Shown here: one piece after another, positions 1 through 6,262 of the stretch | Position numbering within the stretch: position 1 is the first letter of the stretch | Layout: every line of letters starts with the position of its first letter | Source: Planctomycetota bacterium | GTDB taxonomy: Bacteria > Planctomycetota > Phycisphaerae > Phycisphaerales > SM1A02 | Reading direction: 5' to 3' | Length of the DNA stretch: 35,728 bases | NCBI GenBank assembly: GCA_024226535.1 | Contig: JAAELP010000230.1 | Coordinates: 1 to 35,728 of the forward strand | The notes under the pieces: model-generated | What the model was told of the DNA's origin: nothing | Databases searched by the model: none | What the model saw: the letters and a program-made list of their open reading frames with translations, nothing else | Program-made: the position numbers and the translations under genes

Positions 1-114
1 CTCTGGAGCGTGATCGAGACCGCTCGCCAGCAGAACGTGCCCGTCTTCGCATTCCTCGCCCGCGCACTGGATGCACACCTCCGAAAGGCGGAAGCGCCCG
101 TGCTCCTGACGTAG
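1..114 (+). CDS. IS66-type transposase, C-terminal 37 residues only
   Basis: Frame 1 is open from the first base to a TAG at 112-114. The 37 residues begin LWSVIETARQQNVPVFAFLA and end APVLLT. This resembles the C-terminal tail of short IS66 transposases (a W-S-V-I-E-T-x-R-Q-Q pattern followed by an amphipathic helix). The catalytic DDE domain is off the window, so whether the enzyme is intact cannot be judged. Confidence 0.65.
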   Translation, partial: LWSVIETARQQNVPVFAFLARALDAHLRKAEAPVLLT

Positions 115-120
115 ATCCGT

Positions 121-140
121 CAGGACCCGTGAACGCTTAC
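121..140 (-). repeat. IS66 right terminal inverted repeat
   Basis: On the minus strand this reads GTAAGCGTTCACGGGTCCTG, matching the GTAAGCG start common to IS66 ends. It lies 6 bases past the transposase stop and abuts the interrupted hydrolase. The matching left repeat is not in the window. Confidence 0.65.
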
Positions 141-893
141 TTTCTCCGAGCATCAGGGGAAGTGCTACTACGAAGCTATCGAGTGGATTGCGAAGCAGCC
201 CTGGTGTACCGGCAAGGTGGGGCTCAACGGGGTCAGCTTTCTGGCCATTTCCCAATACCATGTCGCGGCTTGCCAGGCCTACGGCGGACCGCCTCCATCC
301 TTGTGCTGCATTTCTCCGTGGGAAGGACTGACGGATCCGTATCGTGACATCTTCGCCGTTGGAGGGCTATCAGAAGTCGGCTTCCCCGCCTTCTGGTGGG
401 CCACCGAAGTGAAGCCTGCCATCAATGGAACACAAGAGGACTTCGTGGATTCCGAGGGGTGCATCCCCACGGACTACTTGAACGACCACCCCCTGTATGA
501 CGACTTCTGTTCGTCGCCGTGAACAAGTTGGATCGAGACGGCAATCCTGTTCACTTCTACGGTTCCGTCGGGAACACGAACGACATGGTCACAGGAGGAT
601 GGTGCAGAGTGTCACGGCGTGAACTCGACGCCGTCGAGTCGACCGAGTGGCATCCGGTGCAGAGTGGGGCCAGGGAGCAGAAACTGAAGGCTGACGAGAT
701 CGTGCCGGTCGACGTTGCGCTGTATCCCAGCAGCACGTTCTTCGCGGCTGGAGAAACCGTGCAACTCATCGTGGCTCCCCGTGAGATCATTCCCTCGCCG
801 CCCTACATCAAGGATGCGTCCTTCAACCGTGGCACGCATGTGCTTCACTGCGGCGGGGAATACGAGTCCTACCTCCTTGTACCCAAGGTGTAG
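141..893 (+). pseudogene. CocE/NonD (X-Pro dipeptidyl-peptidase-type) hydrolase, interrupted and internally deleted
   Basis: Two parts of one serine hydrolase family survive in different frames. Part one (142-522) shows the alpha/beta-hydrolase nucleophile region: YYEAIEWIAKQPW, then VGLNGVSFLAISQ with the nucleophile Ser in G-V-S-F, then PWEGLTDPYRD. It runs off frame after HPLYDDF near 508. Part two (about 512-893) is the C-terminal jelly-roll domain: KLDRDGNPVHF, GWCRVSRRELD, PSSTFFAAGETVQLIV, ending at TAG 891-893. The part between, which in this family carries the catalytic Asp and His, is missing, so the gene cannot encode an active enzyme. The N-terminal part is separated by the IS66 end at 140. 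The surviving sequence is well conserved, so the decay may be fairly recent. Confidence 0.85.
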
Positions 894-1001
894 AACGGCG
901 ACGGTTCTTAGGCGGATCGGCCACGAGATCTGTGTATCGCCGCTTGGTCGACAGCGCAGTTCCAGGTCACGAACCGCAGATGTAGAAGCCCGGAGATCCC
1001 C

Positions 1002-1115
1002 ATGTACACGACCGCAGCGCTCCTCGATGTTCACGAGCGATGTCACCGAGGCCTGCAGCCGAGCGATGATGGCGACATGGGAGACTCGATCCGCAACCGG
1101 ATACCGACGGGGTAA
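1002..1115 (+). pseudogene. DinB-family gene fragment, duplicate of the 5' end of the gene at 2260
   Basis: An ATG at 1002 opens a 37-codon frame, MYTTAALLDVHERCHRGLQ..., ending at TAA 1113-1115. Its first 19 codons match the start of the intact DinB gene (MYTKDALLDIHERCHRSLQ); by hand count 48 of 57 bases agree, and most differences are silent or conservative. The match then ends abruptly and the remaining 18 codons do not resemble DinB. This is most simply a truncated paralogue left by a duplication followed by a deletion. Whether the short peptide is made is unknown. Confidence 0.7.
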
Positions 1116-1133
1116 CCGTGCGGACACCGATGG

Positions 1134-1139
1134 TAGAAT
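1134..1139 (+). promoter_or_regulatory. Putative -10 element TAGAAT
   Basis: TAGAATGCCGCGG lies 23 bases before the ATG of the TGS-domain GTPase. The same TAGAATGCC string recurs before the genes at 26846 and 35004. No convincing TTGACA-type -35 is seen at the usual spacing. Confidence 0.45.
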
Positions 1140-1162
1140 GCCGCGGAAGAACACGGGCCGCC

Positions 1163-2236
1163 ATGCCGACGAACGCGACACCGGAGTACAGGAAGGCCGA
1201 GCAGGCATACCGCCAGGCGCGCGAGCCGCGGGAGCGGCTGGAGGGCCTTCGGGAGATGCTGCGCACGATCCCGAAGCACAAGGGCAGCGAGCACGTCCAG
1301 CGGGACATCAAGACCCGGATCAAGCAGCTCACCGAAGACCTGGCCGGTCCGCGAAGGCCCGGCGCGCGGACCGGCCCCATCTACTCGATCCGCCCGGCCG
1401 GCGCGGCGCAGATCGCCCTTCTCGGTCCGCCCAACTCCGGCAAGTCTTCCGTGCACGCGCGCCTCACCGGCTCGCACACCGAGATCGGCGGCTACCCGTT
1501 CACGACGCACGTGCCGATACCGGGAATGCTCCTGCACGAGGACATCCACTTCCAGCTCGTGGACCTGCCCCCGGTCTCCGACGAGCACATGGAGCCGTGG
1601 CTCGTCAACGCGCTCCAGCGCGCCCACGCCGCCCTGCTCGTGATCGACGTGAGCGACGCCGCGTGCGTGGAGCAAGTGCAGATGGTCCGCAAGCGCCTCG
1701 CGGAGAAGAAGATCGCCCTGGAGGAGGCGTGGCCCGGATTCGCCGCGCCCGACGCGCCGAACGCGGCGGATGCGGGCGGTGACGGCGCGAACGCGTCGGT
1801 CGACGGGTCCGAGATGGTCGATCCGTTCCGCATCGAGCTGCCCACGCTGCTCGTGGGCAACAAGATCGATCTCGATCCCGATCCGGAGGAGATCGAGTTG
1901 CTGGAGGAGCTCAGCGGCGTGCATTTCCCCGCCGTGGCGACGTCGGCCGAGACGGGCGCCGGCCTCGACCGGATCGGCCCCCTGCTCTTCGAAGGTCTCG
2001 AGATCGTTCGCGTCTACACGAAGGCGCCGAACCGGCCGCCGGAGCACGATCATCCGTTCGCGGTGCGGCGCGGCCAGACCGTCCTGGACGTCGCCCGGCT
2101 CGTGCACCGCGACATCGCCGGTCGCCTGCGGCACGCGCGGATGTGGGGCTCCAGCGTCTTCGACGGACAGCAGGTGGGCGGCGACCACGAGGTCGAGGAC
2201 GGCGACATCGTCGAGCTGCACACGCGCGAGCGGTGA
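1163..2236 (+). CDS. TGS-domain GTPase (DRG/Obg-like)
   Basis: A 357-residue protein. It has a basic helical N-terminus (about 1-70), then a G domain with G1 GPPNSGKS (88-95), a G2-type YPFTT (about 111-115), G4 NKID (about 227-230) and G5 SAETGAG. The C-terminal 75 residues form a TGS domain (VRRGQTVLDVARLVHRDI... VEDGDIVELH). DRG/Obg-type proteins with TGS domains usually act on ribosomes or RNA, so a translation-related role is the likely one; this is inferred from family. Two oddities: G3 is DLPP (134-137) where most GTPases have DxPG, and a low-complexity Ala/Asp/Gly-rich insert (about 195-215) precedes G4. ATG 1163 was chosen over an upstream in-frame ATG (1118) because the extra residues look non-coding and lie across the promoter motif. 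The DinB gene follows 23 bases downstream and may be cotranscribed. Confidence 0.85.
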   Translation: MPTNATPEYRKAEQAYRQAREPRERLEGLREMLRTIPKHKGSEHVQRDIKTRIKQLTEDLAGPRRPGARTGPIYSIRPAGAAQIALLGPPNSGKSSVHARLTGSHTEIGGYPFTTHVPIPGMLLHEDIHFQLVDLPPVSDEHMEPWLVNALQRAHAALLVIDVSDAACVEQVQMVRKRLAEKKIALEEAWPGFAAPDAPNAADAGGDGANASVDGSEMVDPFRIELPTLLVGNKIDLDPDPEEIELLEELSGVHFPAVATSAETGAGLDRIGPLLFEGLEIVRVYTKAPNRPPEHDHPFAVRRGQTVLDVARLVHRDIAGRLRHARMWGSSVFDGQQVGGDHEVEDGDIVELHTRER

Positions 2237-2259
2237 TCGGTCAGCAGGAAGGCCCCCAT

Positions 2260-2763
2260 ATGTACACGAAGGACGCGCTCCTCGACATTCACGAGCGATG
2301 CCACCGAAGCCTGCAACAGTTCATCGAGCACTGCCGCACCCTGTCGGGCGAAGAGCAGAGCCGTGCGCTGAACGGGTTCGGGTATCCAACGGTGCGACTC
2401 CAGCTTCACCACATCATCGGAGCGGAGAAGTACTGGGTCAGCGTGGTGCAGGGCTGCATGGACGCCAGCGAGGACGACGCCGACGCGGCGTCGATGGATG
2501 CGATCGAGACGTTTCGGCGGAGCGTCGCGGCGACGACGCGGGCCTACCTCGACGCGGCCTCGGATGCGGAGCTGAACACGCCGCGCCCGATGACGACGTG
2601 GAACCGACCAAACCGCGTGCTGACGCCGGCCCACGTGATCATGCGCACGCAAGTGCACATCTACCATCACCTCGGCCAGGTGTCGGCGATGTGCCGGACG
2701 ATGGGCCCGACGCCGCCGGCGGGGCTGGACTACCCGCTGGAATCCGTCGCCGACGAGTCCTGA
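2260..2763 (+). CDS. DinB-family (DinB/YfiT-like) four-helix metal protein
   Basis: A 167-residue protein whose length and helical pattern fit the DinB superfamily of putative metal-dependent enzymes (often thiol-dependent transferases or stress-induced proteins of unknown substrate). The expected metal-binding His triad is visible: one His in QLHHIIGAEKYW (helix 2) and two in HIYHHLGQ (helix 4). The start ATG follows an AGGAAGG-type ribosome site, and the same N-terminus appears in the fragment at 1002, supporting this start. Its 3' end overlaps the 3' end of the convergent methyltransferase gene by 34 bases. The substrate cannot be inferred. Confidence 0.85.
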   Translation: MYTKDALLDIHERCHRSLQQFIEHCRTLSGEEQSRALNGFGYPTVRLQLHHIIGAEKYWVSVVQGCMDASEDDADAASMDAIETFRRSVAATTRAYLDAASDAELNTPRPMTTWNRPNRVLTPAHVIMRTQVHIYHHLGQVSAMCRTMGPTPPAGLDYPLESVADES

Positions 2764-3323
2764 CGGCTGACCTCGAATCCGTCCCGAACGGAGTAGCTCA
2801 GCAGCGCGGCGTGCGGCCCCGCGTAGCGGCGGAACAGACTGTGCAGCCACTCGGTCTCGTCCGGCCAGGGGTACGCGTAGACGACGTCGAAGTCGGCGAT
2901 GGTCATGCCCATCTCCTCGTACGCGTCGGCGCCCGAGGTGACGGTGTTGAAGTCCGCGCTGAGGAGGTCGATCTCCTCCTGGAAATCAGGCGGCACGAAG
3001 CTGCCCTCGATGAACGTGGCCGTGGATCCGCACGACTCGGCGAGGCGGCAGGACTCGTCGACGAGACGGGGCTCGATCTCGATTCCGTAGGCGTCGTACC
3101 CGAGGAGGTCGGCGATGATCGTGATGACGCCGAGACCCGACCCCAGTTCGAGAAACGACCGACTGCCGGAGCGCAGGTCGCGGAGCGCCTCTCGGGCCCC
3201 GCGGGGATCGGCGAGGATGAGGTTGACGTACTTGCCGTCGGCGTCGTGGGTGAGGCGATCGAACATCGCCGTGCCATCGCGGACGAGCGACTCGAGCACT
3301 TCATCGGTCAACTCTCGTCTCAT
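2730..3323 (-). CDS. SAM-dependent methyltransferase, class I
   Basis: A 197-residue protein with a Rossmann methyltransferase core: motif I is FLELGSGLGVITIIA, followed by an acidic strand end (GIEIEP) that would bind the SAM ribose, and later DFDVVYAYPWPDE in the position of motif IV. The preceding helix has LTHDADGKYVNLILADP. The ATG at 3323 overlaps the stop of the upstream acyltransferase as ATGA (3323-3320), which fixes the start and implies translational coupling. An open frame continues upstream inside the acyltransferase gene, but it is the shadow of that gene. The substrate is unknown; the pairing with a membrane acyltransferase hints at modification of a cell-envelope or secondary metabolite, which is inference only. 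Confidence 0.8.
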   Translation of the reverse strand: MRRELTDEVLESLVRDGTAMFDRLTHDADGKYVNLILADPRGAREALRDLRSGSRSFLELGSGLGVITIIADLLGYDAYGIEIEPRLVDESCRLAESCGSTATFIEGSFVPPDFQEEIDLLSADFNTVTSGADAYEEMGMTIADFDVVYAYPWPDETEWLHSLFRRYAGPHAALLSYSVRDGFEVSRQDSSATDSSG

Positions 3324-5074
3324 GGCGTCACTCGCGATCGCGCTCTCGACCCGTTCAAGAGTCGTCCAATCCACGTGTAGCGAACGAGGAACTGGTAGCT
3401 CGCGAGCAGGATCGAGGTCGCGACGGCGATGAGCACCGCGAGCTTCACGATCGCCGGCAAGTCCACGTCGCGCAGCAGCGCCTGCCCGACGATGATCAGG
3501 GGCAGGTGAACCAGGTACAGCCAGTACGACGAATCCGAACCGTACCGCACCCAGGGACGTTCGCGGTTGAGCACGGTCTCGAACAACCCCATGAGACCGA
3601 AGATCATGAGCCACACGTAGAGCACCTGGCCGAGGTTGGCCAGCATGCGTCGCGCGTCTTCATCGCCGGCCAGTTCACGGCCCCAGGGGCTGTGAAGCGC
3701 CAACGCCAGCGCCACCGGGAGCAGCAGCAACGCCAGCGGTAACTGGATCCACCATCGGCGGCCGAGCCGCTCCGCCGCTCCGGGGCTGCCGAACATCAGC
3801 GCGCCGAAGCCGAAGAAGATCGCGTAGTGCGCCAGCACGTGAGGCCTGGGCACGAGACCGGCCGAGGTATCCGGACCGAAGCCCGGCATCGTCCCGCCTT
3901 CGTGCATGATGGACTGGGTGAGCATCGTCATCGGCACGACCCAGAACAGGCAGAGAGGCGTGGCGATGAGGATCGAGGGGATCGGCACGCGTGGAAGCCA
4001 GCGGAACACGACGACCACGAGCGCGAAACCGACAACCAGCCAGCAGAGGTGCCACAGGAACCACAGGTGGTGGAAGAACGGGAAGAGCATGAGCGCCCGG
4101 AGCACGGCTTCGAGAATCACCCGGAGAGGGCCTGCTTCCGATCCCTGACCATCTCCCGCCTCTGCTCCTGAGGACGCCCATGGATTCGCCAGCCCCGAGA
4201 TCGCGCCGCGGTCTTCGAGCATCGTCCGGATGCCGCCCCGGCCCGCCACGACGGCATCGAAGTCGACGGGGGGCAACTGGAGAAGACCGGCGATGTACTC
4301 CGTCGTGCCCTGACCGTGCCGCATGGAGTCCAGCGGCGTCTCGAGGGAGTCGTTCCGCGCGTTGAACTCCGCGCCCGCATCGAGGAGCCGATCGGCCGCT
4401 TCGGCCCGGCCGAAGAAAGCGGCGGTATGGAGCGCCGTGTTCCGATCGCGGTACCGCGCGCTGGGATCGGCGCCGGCCTCCAGGAGATACTCGATCACAT
4501 CGAGTTGATCGCCGATGACGGCCCAGGCGAGCGGGCTCTGACCGTAGATCGGCTCCGCGGCATCGAGCGCGGCGCCGCTCTCGACGTGGCGACGCACGGC
4601 GTCCAGATCACCGTACACCGCGGCGGTCCAGATATCCCTTCCCGTGTCGACCTCACCGGTGCCGTAGGTCGAGTTGCCGGACCCGGCCCAGATCACGATG
4701 ACCCACATTGCCGGGACGATCGTCGCGCATCCCAGCCCGAGCGGGAGCGCGATTCGCTTTGCCCGGTGACGCAAGAGACCTCCAAGGCCGCGCTTCCGCC
4801 ACAGCATCGCGGTGAAGAAACCGCTGAGCAGGAAGAACAGAGGCATGCGAAAGCCGTGGATCGCCGAGACGACGTACCCGAACTCCGGGGCCCGGACCCT
4901 GTCATGCACCACCCACGGGATGTCCATGAAGGAAAGCGCCGCGTGCAGACCGATGCCCAGGAGCATCGCGAACGCGCGCAGGGCGTCGAGGTCATGCCGA
5001 CGCGGGTCTGAGGGACTCGCCGACCGAGACGCGCCGGCGATCACGCACCGGGCGACTTCGGTTCGGCTCATCAT
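3320..5074 (-). CDS. Acyltransferase-3 family membrane protein with an internal ankyrin-repeat insertion
   Basis: A 584-residue integral membrane protein. The first segment has the acyltransferase-3 signature DALRAFAMLLGIGLHAALSF with its conserved His, then FRMPLFFLLSGFFTAMLWRK and a third hydrophobic helix. After the third helix, residues about 146-250 form three or so ankyrin repeats (DIWTAAVYGDLDAVRRHVES, SPLAWAVIGDQLDVIEYLLE, TALHTAAFFGRAEAADRLLD). The membrane domain then resumes with about seven helices and ends with the typical SSYWLYLVHLPLIIVGQALL. Family members (OatA-like, OPG modification-like) O-acylate sugars or envelope lipids. The ankyrin block would sit in a loop and probably bind a partner. 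ATG 5074 was chosen because it lies just after the -10-like TATACT; ATG 5071 is an alternative. It overlaps the methyltransferase gene downstream. Confidence 0.85.
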   Translation of the reverse strand: MMSRTEVARCVIAGASRSASPSDPRRHDLDALRAFAMLLGIGLHAALSFMDIPWVVHDRVRAPEFGYVVSAIHGFRMPLFFLLSGFFTAMLWRKRGLGGLLRHRAKRIALPLGLGCATIVPAMWVIVIWAGSGNSTYGTGEVDTGRDIWTAAVYGDLDAVRRHVESGAALDAAEPIYGQSPLAWAVIGDQLDVIEYLLEAGADPSARYRDRNTALHTAAFFGRAEAADRLLDAGAEFNARNDSLETPLDSMRHGQGTTEYIAGLLQLPPVDFDAVVAGRGGIRTMLEDRGAISGLANPWASSGAEAGDGQGSEAGPLRVILEAVLRALMLFPFFHHLWFLWHLCWLVVGFALVVVVFRWLPRVPIPSILIATPLCLFWVVPMTMLTQSIMHEGGTMPGFGPDTSAGLVPRPHVLAHYAIFFGFGALMFGSPGAAERLGRRWWIQLPLALLLLPVALALALHSPWGRELAGDEDARRMLANLGQVLYVWLMIFGLMGLFETVLNRERPWVRYGSDSSYWLYLVHLPLIIVGQALLRDVDLPAIVKLAVLIAVATSILLASYQFLVRYTWIGRLLNGSRARSRVTP

Positions 5075-5081
5075 GGTGGCG

Positions 5082-5087
5082 AGTATA
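5082..5087 (-). promoter_or_regulatory. Putative -10 element TATACT before the acyltransferase gene
   Basis: On the minus strand GTATACTCGCCACCATG places the hexamer 7 bases before the ATG at 5074. If used, transcription would begin at or next to the start codon (leaderless mRNA). Confidence 0.45.
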
Positions 5088-5203
5088 CCCCTCCGGTGGG
5101 AGGCGCTTGCGAACACGAACGGAGGGCATCGAGTTTCAGATCGAGCGGCTCCACCCAGAGATTCCACCGTCGGCGGGCGTTCGCGCCGAATGAACGCGGC
5201 TGA

Positions 5204-6190
5204 TCACGCAGCGCGGCGGGTGACGCACTCGAGCTGGCCGTACCGATCGAGCCATCCGAGCATGGCCTGGACGCTTCCGGTCGCGAGGGCGATCGTGCTG
5301 TCGGCGGCGCCGTAGTAGAGGTTCAGCGTGTCGCCGTCGTCGGCGATGGTGTAGCCGCACGGGAACACGACGTTTCCGACGTCACCGACGAGCTCGTACT
5401 GCTCGTGCGGGCCGAAGATCCAGCGGTCACCGCGACGGATGAGCTGCTCGGGGTTTTCGCGATCGAACAGCGCCAGCCCGAGGCGGTAGATCGAGGCGTC
5501 GCACGTTTCGCGCACGCCGTGGTAGATCATCAGCCAGCCGCGATCGGTCTCGATGAGCGGCGGGGAGAGACCGATCTTCCGCGCGTCCCACCAGGCGCCG
5601 GCGCGCGCCTCGAGCATGATGCGATGATCGCCCCAGTGCCTGAGGTCAGGCGAGTAGCTGATCCAGATGTGCGCGCCCCGCGTCGTGATCGGCCGGTGGA
5701 TCATCGCCCAGCGACCGCCGATGCGATACGGAAGCAGCGCGGCGTCCTTGTCGTCCGGCTGCATGACGACGCCGAGCCGCTCGAATGACCGGAAGTCCTC
5801 GGTCAGCGCGAGGGATACGCCCGGCCCGCCGGAGGAGTAGGACGTGTACGCGACGGCGTACTGGCCGAGTTCCTCGACGAACGTGATGCGCGGATCCTCG
5901 AGACCCCAGATCTCCTCCGGGTGCCGGTCGATGTCGGCCGCGAACGTCGGCTCGGGATCGATCTCCCAGTCCGAGACCCCGTCCTTCGATCGGGCGACGG
6001 ACAGGTGCGAGTGCCCGCGCCGGTCTTCGACCCGGCAGAGCAGCACCGTCGTGCCGTCGGCGAGCTTCGTCGCGCCGGGGTTGAGCACCGTGTTCGCGGC
6101 GTACGGCCAGTCGGCGGCGGTGAGGATGGGGTTCCCCGTGTGCCGGCGAAAGAGGATCTCGTGGTGGGGGCTGAGAGGCGGCGCGACCAT
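5204..6190 (-). CDS. Glycoside hydrolase family 130 protein (probable beta-mannoside phosphorylase type)
   Basis: A 328-residue five-bladed beta-propeller-type enzyme. GH130 marks: FRRHTGNPIL at the N-terminus, IWGLEDPRITFVE (the Asp is the usual general acid), MIHRPITTRGAHIWIS, DARKIGLSPPLIET and WLMIYHGV. The Arg of HRP, the Lys of ARKIG and the His of YHG correspond to phosphate-binding positions in characterised GH130 phosphorylases, so phosphorolysis of a beta-mannoside is favoured over hydrolysis. This is inference from family knowledge. The start at 6190 follows an AGGAG site 9 bases upstream; an ATG at 6241 is possible but adds a poor N-terminus. It lies 72 bases behind the GT4 fusion gene, in the same direction, so the two probably share a transcript. 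Confidence 0.88.
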   Translation of the reverse strand: MVAPPLSPHHEILFRRHTGNPILTAADWPYAANTVLNPGATKLADGTTVLLCRVEDRRGHSHLSVARSKDGVSDWEIDPEPTFAADIDRHPEEIWGLEDPRITFVEELGQYAVAYTSYSSGGPGVSLALTEDFRSFERLGVVMQPDDKDAALLPYRIGGRWAMIHRPITTRGAHIWISYSPDLRHWGDHRIMLEARAGAWWDARKIGLSPPLIETDRGWLMIYHGVRETCDASIYRLGLALFDRENPEQLIRRGDRWIFGPHEQYELVGDVGNVVFPCGYTIADDGDTLNLYYGAADSTIALATGSVQAMLGWLDRYGQLECVTRRAA

Positions 6191-6262
6191 AGACCGATGC
6201 TCCTGTGCGCGAGGTGTCGCCCTCCCCTTGCACAGACTCATCGGCGCGAACCCGACGTCGGT

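Larger units (their letters stand above)
1..140 (+). mobile_element. Right end of an IS66-family insertion sequence (left part outside window)
   Basis: The window opens inside a transposase reading frame that stops at 114. A short non-coding tail follows and ends at an IS66-type terminal sequence: read on the minus strand from 140 inward it begins GTAAGCGTTCACGGG, and IS66-family ends typically start GTAAGCG. Directly after base 140 the sequence becomes a recognisable CocE-type hydrolase, so 140 is a plausible exact element boundary. IS66 elements usually duplicate 8 bp of target; the candidate is 141-148, but the other copy lies off the window. The assignment rests on the transposase tail, the end sequence and the sudden change to host coding sequence. 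Confidence 0.72.

Noticed and set aside
1043..2221. Long minus-strand open frame opposite the TGS GTPase gene
   Set aside because: It is antisense to a gene with clear GTPase motifs. Its residue content (Arg/Ala/His-rich, no domain) is typical of the shadow frames of high-GC DNA.
2791..3323. Extension of the methyltransferase upstream into the acyltransferase gene
   Set aside because: The extra residues are a shadow of the acyltransferase, and the ATGA overlap gives a natural start at 3323.
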